Positions 54,641 through 62,842 are shown, counted from the first letter of the stretch. The stretch is DNA of 64,000 nucleotides from Sphingomicrobium clamense (GCF_019264355.1 NZ_JAHVAH010000001.1:2030001-2094000); one strand, 5' to 3'. The notes: generated from the letters alone by a model not told the origin. Made by a program: numbers and translations.

Positions 54641-54994
54641 TTAGCGATCCGCGCTCCAATAGTCGAAAACTTCCTGCTGCAGCCCGGCGATGAATTTCTG
54701 CGCACGCGGTCCTTCCCACGGCCCTTTATAGCCCCGCAGGTCGGTCGACACCCACCAGCCCTGTCCCGGCAGCCCATCTGACGCGCGCACCACTAGTACC
54801 GCCATCTCCGGCTCGCCGCGCCCTCGTGCCTCGGCATCGACATCGCCGAGTGTCGCGCACAAAGCGCGCATCTTGGGCCGCGAAAAGGCGTAGCCCAGAT
54901 TGTTGAGGATTTCGGAGTAGGTCACCGACTGGCCGGCCTGCGCCGCGCCCACGAGATGCGCGCGCACGTCGGCGGCGTCCCACAAGTCGCTCAT
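54641..54994 (-). CDS. small protein with MGMT-like DNA-binding pattern
   Basis: 117 residues. The stretch SVTYSEILNNLGYAFSRPKMRALCATLGDVD (about 23-53) resembles the helix-turn-helix half of alkylguanine methyltransferase/ATL proteins, and GLPGQGWWVSTDLRGYKGP follows. The active-site PCHR motif of MGMT is absent, so no alkyltransfer is expected. Function unknown. Ten bases separate it from the RluA gene, and it overlaps the DUF4893 lipoprotein gene by 4 bases. Confidence 0.65.
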   Translation of the reverse strand: MSDLWDAADVRAHLVGAAQAGQSVTYSEILNNLGYAFSRPKMRALCATLGDVDAEARGRGEPEMAVLVVRASDGLPGQGWWVSTDLRGYKGPWEGPRAQKFIAGLQQEVFDYWSADR

Positions 54995-55677
54995 TCGGGC
55001 TGGTCGATGGTCGGCGTCAGCTCGAAAATGTCGAGCGTCCCGCCATTACGTGGATAGGGAATGACCAGCCGCCAGCGGAACGGACCGATCCGCTCGAACC
55101 GCCCCGCCATGTCGCGGGTCGGATCGTCGCCATAGGCTACGGGATCGCGCTCGTTGCCAAGCGACAGGCTGCCAAGGAATACGAGCGCTTCGTCATCGAG
55201 CGGATAGAGACGACCCGAGGGGCGCTGCGTGCCCGTCTGCTTCACGATGGTGAAGTTTTCGTCCTCAAATTCGATGTAGCAGAAGAAGGGTTGATAGGCG
55301 ATGAACTCGGGGTCGCCCGCTTCCGCCGCGCCCAGTTTGACCAGTCGACACCGATAGCTGCCCGGCGTCGGCGTGACCCGCGGCAGCGCTGCGCCCGGAT
55401 TGAGCAATTCGCCCTCATTCTCGATGGCCGAGGTGAAGCTGTTTTGCCGCGCGACCGCCAACCCCACGTCCCAGGCGTCGCCGACATTGGAAAGCCGCTC
55501 ACGATCCTCGACCGACACGATCGCGTCCCAGCCATCATTCTCGGGCACCGGGTCGTCGGCCTCGACCGTCACCACCGGCGCGCCGGCGCGGACATAGCCG
55601 AGATCCTCGAAAAATGGCGCGCAACCGCCAAGAAACGCCATCCCGCACAGCAGGCACGCCACGTGAGAGAATCGCAT
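54991..55677 (-). CDS. DUF4893-type lipoprotein
   Basis: 228 residues from the ATG at 55677. A lipoprotein signal peptide ends in FLGGC (Cys about residue 19), so the product should be anchored on a periplasmic membrane face. The rest matches the DUF4893 pattern: VSVEDRERLSNVGDAWDVGLA, GSYRCRLVKLG, PFFCYIEFEDENFTIVKQTG, and FRWRLVIPYPRNGGTLDIFEL. Function unknown. First gene of a six-gene overlapping operon; the lipoprotein may be an envelope partner (inference). Confidence 0.83.
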   Translation of the reverse strand: MRFSHVACLLCGMAFLGGCAPFFEDLGYVRAGAPVVTVEADDPVPENDGWDAIVSVEDRERLSNVGDAWDVGLAVARQNSFTSAIENEGELLNPGAALPRVTPTPGSYRCRLVKLGAAEAGDPEFIAYQPFFCYIEFEDENFTIVKQTGTQRPSGRLYPLDDEALVFLGSLSLGNERDPVAYGDDPTRDMAGRFERIGPFRWRLVIPYPRNGGTLDIFELTPTIDQPE

Positions 55678-55785
55678 TCCCCCCTGATGATCGGTCCGGG
55701 TCATCGTCCCTAACAAACCCACGAATGGAGCCGCAGTTCAAGAGCGCGATTGACTTTCCCGCCTTGGGACAGCAGCGCTTCGCCG

Positions 55786-56676
55786 ATGACCAGCCCCGAC
55801 CCGTCGCGCCGCATCGGCTATGCCTGCGCGCTCGCCGCCTTCGGGCTGTGGGGCGTCATCCCCTTGTTCTTCAAGGCACTGATCCCGGTCGAATCGATGC
55901 ATATCGTCTCGTTCCGCGTCGTCATCGCTGTGCCGACGCTTGCGCTGCTCATCTGGGGCATGAGCCGCTGGCACGAGGTCAAGGCGGCGCTGTCGAACCG
56001 CCGGGTCATGCTGACGCTGCTAGCCAGCGCCGTGCTGATCGCGATCAACTGGGTAATTTACGTCGTCGGTGTGAATGGCGGACGCGTGCTCGCCACCAGC
56101 CTCGGCTATTATCTCAACCCGCTGTTCAACATCCTGATCGGCCGCTTCCTGCTGGCCGAACGCCTCAATCGCCTGCAATGGGCGGCGCTCGGCATTGCGG
56201 CGGTGGGCGTCGCGGCACTCGCCTTCGGCGCGCTCGGCGACCTCTGGATCACGCTCAGCCTCGCCTTCAGCTTCGCCTTTTACGGTTATCTTCGGAAACA
56301 GGTCGCGGTCGGCTCGGCCCCCGGCTTGTTCGTCGAGACCGTCCTCCTTTCGCCGCTCTTCCTGCTCTGGCTCGCGCTCTACAAGGACCCGGCGATGCCG
56401 CTCTTCGGCCCAAGCGACCTGCACATGTGGCTGCTGCTCGCCTCGGGCGCGGTCACTGCCTTGCCCTTGCTGCTGTTCACCGAGGGCGCGCGCCGCCTGC
56501 CTTACTCCACCGTCGGCATCCTCCAGTTCATCGCGCCGACCATCCAGTTCTTCCTGGGCGTGCTGCTGTTCGGCGAGGCGTTCACGCCCGTGCGCATGTT
56601 CGCCTTCGCCGCGATCTGGCTGGCGATGATCCTCTATATCGGCGGGCTGGTACGCGAGGATCGGCGGGCGTCTTAG
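55786..56676 (+). CDS. rarD: EamA-family transporter RarD
   Basis: 296 residues from the ATG at 55786; a TTG at 55750 is less likely. Ten hydrophobic segments in two EamA repeats: RIGYACALAAFGLWGVIPLFFKAL, VSFRVVIAVPTLALLIWG, MLTLLASAVLIAINWVIYVVGV, SLGYYLNPLFNILIGRFLLAERL and so on to AFAAIWLAMILYIGGL. The family carries small metabolites (RarD was linked to chloramphenicol resistance). It starts the plus-strand group with the small genes to 57716. Confidence 0.92.
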   Translation: MTSPDPSRRIGYACALAAFGLWGVIPLFFKALIPVESMHIVSFRVVIAVPTLALLIWGMSRWHEVKAALSNRRVMLTLLASAVLIAINWVIYVVGVNGGRVLATSLGYYLNPLFNILIGRFLLAERLNRLQWAALGIAAVGVAALAFGALGDLWITLSLAFSFAFYGYLRKQVAVGSAPGLFVETVLLSPLFLLWLALYKDPAMPLFGPSDLHMWLLLASGAVTALPLLLFTEGARRLPYSTVGILQFIAPTIQFFLGVLLFGEAFTPVRMFAFAAIWLAMILYIGGLVREDRRAS

Positions 56677-56713
56677 CCTTGCAAAACACCCGCTTCGCCA
56701 CCATATTCAGGTC

Positions 56714-56935
56714 ATGCTGAACATCATCTCCATCATCATCGGCCTGATCGGCGCTGTGCTTGCCGTCATCGGCCTTGTTCCCCTGCTTGGCTGGACCAAC
56801 TGGATCTGGCTGATCGTGCCGGTCATCGGCGCGGTGCTCGGCCAACTGTCGTCGAGCGACAAGGGGCGTAACCTCAACCTTATCGTGCTTGCGATCATGG
56901 CCGTGCGGCTGATGATCGGCGGCGGCGTCATCTGA
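56714..56935 (+). CDS. small membrane protein
   Basis: 73 residues. Two hydrophobic segments (IISIIIGLIGAVLAVIGLVPLLG and WIWLIVPVIGAVLGQL) and a third weaker one at the end. It resembles small DUF-type integral membrane proteins of unknown function. Its stop codon overlaps the probable CTG start of the YdeI-like gene. Confidence 0.7.
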   Translation: MLNIISIIIGLIGAVLAVIGLVPLLGWTNWIWLIVPVIGAVLGQLSSSDKGRNLNLIVLAIMAVRLMIGGGVI

Positions 56936-57516
56936 CGCCCGACCCGCGGATCGACGCCTATCTCGCGAAGTCCGCCGATTTCGCGAGGCCCATCCTCGTC
57001 CACCTGCGCGAACGCGCGCACGCCGCCGCGCCCGAGGCTGCCGAGGATATCAAGTGGGGCGCACCGGCGTTCGTCGCCAACGGGCAGATCCTGTTCATCA
57101 TGGCGGCCTTCAAGGCCCACGTCGCGGTCAATTTCTGGCGCGGGCAGGAATTGCTCGGTGACAAGGCATTGGACGGCGCCATGGGGCAGCTCGGCAAGAT
57201 CGCGACGCTCGACGACCTGCCCGATGACGACGCGCTCGATGCGCTGATCGTCGCTGCGCTCGACCTCACGACCACCCCGCCCAAGAAAAAGGCGAACCCC
57301 AAGCCCGAAAAACTGCACCCCGATTTCGCGGCCGCGCTCGACAAGGCGCCTAAGGCCAAAGCGGTTTACGAGGGCTTTCCCCCCGGCGCGCGGCGCGAAT
57401 ATTGCGACTGGGTCAACGACGCCAAGCGCGACGCCACCCGCGACAAGCGCATCGCGCAGGCGGTCGAATGGCTCGCCGAGGGCAAGAAACGAAACTGGAA
57501 ATATCAGGACTGCTGA
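56932..57516 (+). CDS. YdeI/OmpD-associated family protein, probable CTG start
   Basis: 194 residues if read from the CTG at 56932, which forms CTGA with the stop of the preceding gene in place of ATGA. Clear YdeI homology begins immediately: TPDPRIDAYLAKSADFARPI, EDIKWGAPAFVANGQILF, then MAAFKAHVAVNFWRGQELL and the C-terminal VNDAKRDATRDKRIAQAVEW. The ATG at 57100 lies inside the fold and would lose about 56 conserved residues. No ATG, GTG or TTG is available in the right place, so a CTG start or a sequencing/mutation change is implied. Function: a DUF1801/YdeI-like protein, role unclear. Confidence 0.8.
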   Translation: MTPDPRIDAYLAKSADFARPILVHLRERAHAAAPEAAEDIKWGAPAFVANGQILFIMAAFKAHVAVNFWRGQELLGDKALDGAMGQLGKIATLDDLPDDDALDALIVAALDLTTTPPKKKANPKPEKLHPDFAAALDKAPKAKAVYEGFPPGARREYCDWVNDAKRDATRDKRIAQAVEWLAEGKKRNWKYQDC

Positions 57517-57716
57517 TGAACGCGCTTTCCCCCGAAGAGAAGATTCCCGACATTTTCGCGCAGGCGCTGGCGATGAACCCGCGCGCCGCCGCGACCTATC
57601 GCGCGCTCGACCTCGAGACCCGCCGCGCGCTGTGCGACACGATCGCCCGCGCCCCCGGCTGCGGCGCGCGTAACATCCTCGTCAACGGCGCGATCCGCGA
57701 ATTGCTCGCCGACTAG
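57516..57716 (+). CDS. small hypothetical protein
   Basis: 66 residues from the ATG at 57516, sharing one base with the stop of the preceding gene (TGATG). Helical, with two Cys (ALCDTIARAPGCGA). No family recognised. It may be coupled to the YdeI-like protein. Its stop directly abuts the convergent phaC stop at 57717. Confidence 0.6.
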   Translation: MNALSPEEKIPDIFAQALAMNPRAAATYRALDLETRRALCDTIARAPGCGARNILVNGAIRELLAD

Positions 57717-59432
57717 TCAGCGCGTCTTGACGTAGCGCCCCGGCGCATCCTCGATCGGCTTCAGCTTGCCCTTGCCGGGCACACGCGCGCCCTTGGCGTC
57801 GACCGTCTCGTCGTCGATTCCCTTGAGCCATTCGATCCAGTCGGGCCACCAGCTTCCTTCGCGCCGCGTCGCCTTCTCGCGAAACTCCTCAAGGCTCCCC
57901 GCTTCGCCCTTCTCGAGCACGCTATAATGATATTTCTTAGCCGAGGGCGGGTTCACCACCCCCGCAATATGCCCCGAACCAGCCAGCACGAAGCGCTTCT
58001 CGCCGCGCGCATGGTCCATCCATTTCCACACGCTCGCGGCCGGCGCGATATGATCCTGCTCACCCGCCTGGATGTAGAGCGGCGTCTCGATCGCAGTCAG
58101 GTCGACCGGATGCCCCAGCACAGAGATCGCTCCCGGCTCGACCATCAAATTCTTGCGGTAAAGCCGGTCGAGATAGTCGCGATGCCATGCGCCCGGCAGG
58201 TTGGTCACGTCCCCGTTCCAGTGGAGCAGGTCGAACGGCCGCGGATCCTTGCCCATCCAGTAATTGTTGACGACATAGCTCCACACCAGATCGCGCCCGC
58301 GCAGCATGTTGAAGGTCGCCGCCAGCACGCGCCCGTCGAGCACGCCCGTGTCCGCGGTCAGCTGCTCGAGCGTCGCCATCGTATCGTCGCCGGTGAACAG
58401 CTGGAGGTCGCCCGCCTCGCTAAAATCGATCTGCGCGGTGAACAGGGTCGCGCTCGCCACCTTGTCCGCCTCTCCTTTGGCCGCAAGCATCGCCAGCGTC
58501 ATCGCCAGCACGCTGCCCGCCACGCAATATCCGATCGTGTGCGCCTGCTTCACCTCGAGCAGGTCGCACACCACGTCGATCGCCTCTTCCTGCGCGCCGA
58601 CATAATCGTCCATCGTGATGTCGGCGATGCTCTCGTCCGCCGATTTCCAGCTCACCATGAACAGGCTCACCCCCTGCTCCACCGCCCAGCGCACGAAGCT
58701 CTTCTCGGGCGTCAGGTCGAGGATATAGAATCGGTTGATCCACGGCGGGAAGATAACCAGCGGCGTCTTCAGCACCTTCTCGGTAGTCGGCGCATAATGG
58801 ATCAGCTGGTAGAGCGGCGTCTCGAACACCACCTTGCCCGGCGTCGTCGCCAGGTTGCGCCCCAGCTCGAACGCACCCTCGGGGCTTTGCGTGATCTGCC
58901 CCTTGGCGATGTCGCCCAGCAGGTTCGCCATGCCATGCGCCAGGCTTTCGCCCTGCGTCTCGACCGCCTCGGCGATCACCTGCGGGTTGGTTAGCGGGAA
59001 GTTGGCCGGGCTCATCGCGTCGACGAATTCGCGGGTCGAAAAGCGCAGCTGTTCGCGCTGTTCCTCGTCCAGCCCCTCAATCTTCTCGACCGTCTCCAGC
59101 ATGCCCTTCGACAGCGCCAGATAATGCGCCTTCATCGCCGCAAAAGCCGGATTTTCCTCCCATTGCGGGTCGGCAAAGCGGCGATCCTTGGCCTGCCCCG
59201 CCGCCTCGTAGTCGGACAGCATGTCGCGCCACGCGTCGAGCCCCTTGGCCCAGGCCTGCGCCCCCGCCTGCATCCACTCCATCGGGTCGGCATCGGCAGC
59301 GGTGGGCGGCACCGCGCCCAGTCCCGGCGCCTTGGCGCTCTCGTTGAACTGCTCGGCCCAGGCCTTCATCCACGCCTGCTGCGCCTTGCCCATTATCTGA
59401 GCCATGTCGGTGAAATCGTTGCTGTCAGCCAT
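57717..59432 (-). CDS. phaC: class I poly(R)-hydroxyalkanoate synthase
   Basis: 571 residues from the ATG at 59432. N-terminal helical domain, then alpha/beta hydrolase catalytic domain. The nucleophile Cys is in HTIGYCVAGSVLAM (lipase-like box GxCxG with Ala in place of Gly: GYCVAG), Asp in FDLLHWNGDVTNLPG, and His in GSGHIAGVVNPPS. FPPWINRFYILDLTPEKSFVRW and MVSWKSADES are family landmarks. It polymerises hydroxyacyl-CoA to PHA on granules coated by the phasin. Length is normal for class I. Confidence 0.95.
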   Translation of the reverse strand: MADSNDFTDMAQIMGKAQQAWMKAWAEQFNESAKAPGLGAVPPTAADADPMEWMQAGAQAWAKGLDAWRDMLSDYEAAGQAKDRRFADPQWEENPAFAAMKAHYLALSKGMLETVEKIEGLDEEQREQLRFSTREFVDAMSPANFPLTNPQVIAEAVETQGESLAHGMANLLGDIAKGQITQSPEGAFELGRNLATTPGKVVFETPLYQLIHYAPTTEKVLKTPLVIFPPWINRFYILDLTPEKSFVRWAVEQGVSLFMVSWKSADESIADITMDDYVGAQEEAIDVVCDLLEVKQAHTIGYCVAGSVLAMTLAMLAAKGEADKVASATLFTAQIDFSEAGDLQLFTGDDTMATLEQLTADTGVLDGRVLAATFNMLRGRDLVWSYVVNNYWMGKDPRPFDLLHWNGDVTNLPGAWHRDYLDRLYRKNLMVEPGAISVLGHPVDLTAIETPLYIQAGEQDHIAPAASVWKWMDHARGEKRFVLAGSGHIAGVVNPPSAKKYHYSVLEKGEAGSLEEFREKATRREGSWWPDWIEWLKGIDDETVDAKGARVPGKGKLKPIEDAPGRYVKTR

Positions 59433-59438
59433 ACACAC

Positions 59439-59524
59439 GTTCGTCTTGAGCTTGTCGAAGGACCGTCCTTGCTTCAAAGCGCACCTAACAGGAAAAACGC
59501 TCCTTCGACAGGCTCAGGACGAAC
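59439..59524. repeat. inverted dispersed repeat (GTTCGTC-TGAGC-TGTCGAAGGA type)
   Basis: Two 24-base arms, 59439-59462 and 59501-59524 (inverted), match at 22 of 24 positions around a 38-base loop. The arm is a familiar intergenic repeat of sphingomonads and other proteobacteria (REP/BIME-like). It lies between the divergent phaC and TRIC-type genes and is too close to the start codons to be a simple terminator. Confidence 0.7.
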
Positions 59525-59533
59525 GAACGAAAC

Positions 59534-60154
59534 ATGGACGCCGCCATCATCCCTCCCGGCCCGCTGGTCGCGCTCGATTATCTCGGCATCGCCGTGTTCG
59601 CGATTTCGGGCGCCCTGGTCGCGGCCGAAAAGAAGCAGACGCTCGTCACCTTCATCTTTTTCGCGGTCATCACCGGGGTCGGCGGCGGAACGCTGCGCGA
59701 CCTGATGATCGGCGCGCCCGTTTTCTGGGTGAACCACAACATGACCCTGCTCGTGTGCGTCGCCTGCGCGCTGCTCGTGTGGATCTTCAGCAAGGCGCGC
59801 CTCGCCGAGCGTGCGATCCTCTGGTTCGACGCGATCGGGCTCGCTGCCTACTCGGTCTACGGCGCGGCCAAGGCACTGCGCTACGACGTCGCCCCTGTCC
59901 CCGCCCTCGCGATGGGCGTGATGACCGCCTGCGTCGGCGGGATCATCCGCGACGTGCTTGCGGGCGAACCCTCCATCCTCATGCGCCCCGAGCTCTACGT
60001 GACCGCCGCCGCGCTCGCCTCGGCGCTCTACGTCACGCTCGTCATGTTCGGCGCGCCGCCGCTGCTCGCTGCCCTGGTCGCGGGGCTGCTCGGCTTCTCG
60101 CTCCGCGCCGCCGCGATCGTGCGCGGCCTCTCGCTTCCCAGCTACAAGGGCTGA
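59534..60154 (+). CDS. trimeric intracellular cation (TRIC) channel family protein
   Basis: 206 residues, the normal length of bacterial TRIC/YadS (UPF0126) proteins. Seven membrane helices in two repeats: LDYLGIAVFAISGALVAAEKK, LVTFIFFAVITGVGGGTLRDLMIG, and the second repeat PALAMGVMTACVGGIIRDVLAGEP. The GGGTLRD and GGIIRD motifs are the pore-lining signatures. It conducts K+ or other cations across the inner membrane. The aminotransferase gene starts 5 bases after its stop. Confidence 0.92.
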   Translation: MDAAIIPPGPLVALDYLGIAVFAISGALVAAEKKQTLVTFIFFAVITGVGGGTLRDLMIGAPVFWVNHNMTLLVCVACALLVWIFSKARLAERAILWFDAIGLAAYSVYGAAKALRYDVAPVPALAMGVMTACVGGIIRDVLAGEPSILMRPELYVTAAALASALYVTLVMFGAPPLLAALVAGLLGFSLRAAAIVRGLSLPSYKG

Positions 60155-60159
60155 CCCCG

Positions 60160-61338
60160 GTGTCCGACGACTATTACCGCATCCGCCGTCTCCCGCCTTA
60201 CGTCTTCGCCGAGGTGAACGCGATGAAGGCCGCCGCGCGAGCGGAGGGCAAGGACATTATCGACCTCGGCATGGGCAATCCGGACGGCAAGCCGCCCGAG
60301 CATGTCATCGAAAAGCTCTGCGAAGTCGCGCACAGCCCGACCGCCCACCGCTACAGCGCCAGCGCGGGGATCAAGGGGCTGCGCAAGGCCAAGGCCGACT
60401 ATTACCAGCGCCGTTTCGGAGTCGAGCTCGATCCCGAAACCGAGGTCTGCGTCACGCTCGGCTCGAAGGAAGGCTTCGCAAACCTTGCGCAGGCGATCAC
60501 CGCGCCGGGCGATGTCGCGCTGACCCCCAACCCCAGCTACCCGATCCACCATTTCGGCTTCATCATCGCGGGCGCCGCGATCCGTTCGATCCCCGCCGCG
60601 CCCGGCCCGCTCTTCTTCGAGAAGCTCGAACTGGCGATGCGCTACACCGTGCCGCGCCCCAAGGTGCTGGTCGTCGGCTACCCGTCCAACCCGACCGCCT
60701 ACACCGCCGACCTCGCTTTCTACGAACAGTTGGTCGCGTTCGCGAAGGAGGCCGGGCTCACCATCATCTCCGACCTTGCCTATTCGGAAATCTATTTCGA
60801 CGGCAATCCGACCCCCTCGCTGCTCCAGGTCGAGGGCGCGAAGGATATCGCGGTCGAATTCACCTCGCTGTCCAAGACCTATTCGATGGCCGGCTGGCGC
60901 ATGGGGTTCGCGGTCGGCAATGCGAAGATGATCGGCGCCCTGAAGCGCGTGAAATCCTATCTCGATTATGGCGCCTTCACCCCGATCCAGGCCGCCGCGG
61001 TCGCCGCGCTGAACGGCCCGCAGGACTGTGTCGAGGCCAACCGGCAGCTCTACAAGGCACGCCGCGACGTGATGGTCGAAGCCTTCGGCCGCGCGGGCTG
61101 GGACGTCCCCCCGCCCGCCGCCTCGATGTTCGTCTGGGCGCCCATCCCCGAACCCTATCGCGACATGGGCAGCATGGCATTCGCCAAGCGGCTGATCACC
61201 GAGGCCGGCGTCGCCGTCGCACCCGGCATCGGCTTTGGCGAGGAAGGCGAAGGCTATGTCCGCCTCGCCCTCGTCGAGAACGAGCAACGCATCCGCCAGG
61301 CCGCACGCGGCATCAAGGCGATGCTCGACAAGGGTTAA
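60160..61338 (+). CDS. class I/II aminotransferase (LL-DAP aminotransferase/AlaC-like)
   Basis: 392 residues from a GTG at 60160. Fold type I: IRRLPPYVFAEVNAMKAAAR, IIDLGMGNPDGKPP, HRYSASAGIKGLRKAKADYYQRRFG, VTLGSKEGFANLAQAITAPGD, VLVVGYPSNPTAYTADLAF and SLSKTYSMAGWRMGFAVGNAK with the PLP lysine. This resembles the AlaC/LL-diaminopimelate group; the exact amino donor and acceptor cannot be told. In operon with the TRIC-type gene. Confidence 0.9.
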   Translation: MSDDYYRIRRLPPYVFAEVNAMKAAARAEGKDIIDLGMGNPDGKPPEHVIEKLCEVAHSPTAHRYSASAGIKGLRKAKADYYQRRFGVELDPETEVCVTLGSKEGFANLAQAITAPGDVALTPNPSYPIHHFGFIIAGAAIRSIPAAPGPLFFEKLELAMRYTVPRPKVLVVGYPSNPTAYTADLAFYEQLVAFAKEAGLTIISDLAYSEIYFDGNPTPSLLQVEGAKDIAVEFTSLSKTYSMAGWRMGFAVGNAKMIGALKRVKSYLDYGAFTPIQAAAVAALNGPQDCVEANRQLYKARRDVMVEAFGRAGWDVPPPAASMFVWAPIPEPYRDMGSMAFAKRLITEAGVAVAPGIGFGEEGEGYVRLALVENEQRIRQAARGIKAMLDKG

Positions 61339-61438
61339 CCGTTATCGCCGAACCGAGCGGCGTAGCTTGACGAGCCGACGCGCCGTTAACTAGAGGCTGC
61401 GCTAAGCCTGAAACGGGAACAATTGCTTGGAAACCAAC

Positions 61439-62026
61439 ATGATTCGCCGCCTCTCCCTCGTCGCGCTCGGCGCGCTTGCCATCGGTGCCTGCACCACCGC
61501 GCCGGCGCCCGCGCCCGAAATCGTCGAAGTCGTGCCCGAAAAGCCCAAGGGGTTCGTGATGCCCGAGGGGTATCGCTGGAGCCACGGTCACGGACCCGAG
61601 GCGATCGAGGCGATGAAAGCGACCTTCGGCATCACCGAGCTCGGCCCCAACGAATTTCGCTGGGCCGACGAGCTCCCGACCGAGGGCGAGCCGCGCGTCA
61701 TCGTCGATCTCAAGACGCAGATGAGCTTCGCTTATGTCGGCGACACGCTGGTCGGCGCGACCTCGGTTTCGACGGGCAAAGCGGGCAAGGAGACCCAGCT
61801 GGGTTTCTGGCCGATCCTCTCGAAGCACAAGAAATATCGCAGCCGCAAATATGACAATGCGCCCATGCCCTATTTCCAGCGCATGGACCGCTTTGGGATC
61901 GGGCTGCACGGCGGGCACAATCCGGGCTATCCCGCCAGCCACGGCTGCATCCGCTTGCCCGAGGAATATGCCGCCAAGCTGTTCGCGCTGACCAAGATCG
62001 GCACCGAGGTCGTCGTCGAAGGCTAG
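61439..62026 (+). CDS. L,D-transpeptidase family lipoprotein
   Basis: 195 residues from the ATG at 61439; a TTG 12 bases upstream is less likely. Lipobox AIGAC near residue 18 follows a short signal, so it is probably a lipoprotein. YkuD domain: VIVDLKTQMSFAYVGDTLVGATSVSTGKAG, and the active site HGGHNPGYPASHGCIRLPEEYA with catalytic Cys and His. It makes 3-3 crosslinks or attaches proteins to peptidoglycan. Two TTAAC sequences in the upstream gap could be CtrA half-sites but are weak. Confidence 0.93.
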   Translation: MIRRLSLVALGALAIGACTTAPAPAPEIVEVVPEKPKGFVMPEGYRWSHGHGPEAIEAMKATFGITELGPNEFRWADELPTEGEPRVIVDLKTQMSFAYVGDTLVGATSVSTGKAGKETQLGFWPILSKHKKYRSRKYDNAPMPYFQRMDRFGIGLHGGHNPGYPASHGCIRLPEEYAAKLFALTKIGTEVVVEG

Positions 62027-62058
62027 CGCGCCGCGCCGCGCCGTGGCAGGAGCCTGCC

Positions 62059-62532
62059 ATGGCCAGCCCCTTCCTTCCCTCGCTCGCGCAGGTCGCCGCG
62101 ACTGTCGAACTGGCGGTCGCGCCCGTTTTCCTGCTCGCGGGAATCGGCGCCTTCCTCAACGTCTGCACCGGCCGTCTCGCGCGGATCGTCGATCGTGCGC
62201 GCGGGCTCGAACCGCGTGTCCTCGCCTCGCGGGGTAGCGAACATGACCGGCTGCGTGACGAGGCGCGATTGCTCGACCGCCGCATGCGCGTGTGCAACCG
62301 CGCCATCTTCCTCGCCGTGCTCGGCGCGGTGCTAATCTCGCTATTGGTGATCCTGCTGTTTGTTGCGGCGCTGTCCGACCTCGACCTCGGCACCTGGGTC
62401 GCCCTCTTGTTCATTGCCGCGATGCTCGCGACGGGCCTCAGTTTCGCGACCTTCCTCGTCGAAACGCGGCTCGCCACCGCGGCCATTCGCGTCAGCGAGG
62501 AAGTCCTCTTCCACGAGGACCAGCGCGACTAG
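62059..62532 (+). CDS. DUF2721-family membrane protein
   Basis: 157 residues. DUF2721 pattern: AAIVELAVAPVFLLAGIGAFLNVCTGRLARIVDRARGL, a charged helix (RLRDEARLLDRRMRVCNRAIFLA) and two closing membrane helices (VLISLLVILLFVAALS, VALLFIAAMLATGLSFATFLVE). Function unknown. Its stop overlaps the convergent small gene at 62529 by 4 bases. Confidence 0.88.
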   Translation: MASPFLPSLAQVAATVELAVAPVFLLAGIGAFLNVCTGRLARIVDRARGLEPRVLASRGSEHDRLRDEARLLDRRMRVCNRAIFLAVLGAVLISLLVILLFVAALSDLDLGTWVALLFIAAMLATGLSFATFLVETRLATAAIRVSEEVLFHEDQRD

Positions 62533-62777
62533 CGGTTGTTGGGCTTGGCCAGATAGGTGAGCAGGATCAGGATGCCGAGCGTGACGAGCGGCGCGGCGAT
62601 CATGTTGGTCTGTTCCTCGAACCAGGTCGACCAGGGCTGACTGAGCGGCTCGAGCAGCACTTCGCCCCCGACCTGCATCGGCCCGAACAGCTGCCATTGC
62701 TGGATCACCTCGAGCCCGACGCCCACTACCCAGACCAGCGCGAACAGGATCGCCGCGATCTTGAAGATCAGATGCAT
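62529..62777 (-). CDS. small membrane protein with two helices
   Basis: 82 residues from the ATG at 62777. Helix 1 KIAAILFALVWVVGVGLEVI and helix 2 MIAAPLVTLGILILLTYLA flank a short periplasmic loop. No family recognised. Its start is 52 bases from the FNR/FixK-type box shared with glpX, so it may be oxygen-regulated. Confidence 0.72.
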   Translation of the reverse strand: MHLIFKIAAILFALVWVVGVGLEVIQQWQLFGPMQVGGEVLLEPLSQPWSTWFEEQTNMIAAPLVTLGILILLTYLAKPNNR

Positions 62778-62828
62778 TTCACCCCCGGTTTTTGCGTCGC
62801 GTAACGCGGGCCACCATACAGCCAAGCC

Positions 62829-62842
62829 TTGATCCACATCAA
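62829..62842. promoter_or_regulatory. perfect FNR/FixK-type box
   Basis: TTGAT-CCAC-ATCAA is a perfect inverted repeat with the exact FNR/FixK consensus (TTGAT-N4-ATCAA). It lies in the divergent gap between the small membrane protein (start 62777) and glpX (start 62942). The centre is 100 bases upstream of glpX and 58 from the other start; class II spacing is possible for either. Confidence 0.6.

Noticed and set aside
61335..61390. CtrA sites upstream of the L,D-transpeptidase gene
   Set aside because: Two TTAAC sequences 51 bases apart; spacing does not match TTAA-N7-TTAA and chance occurrence is likely.
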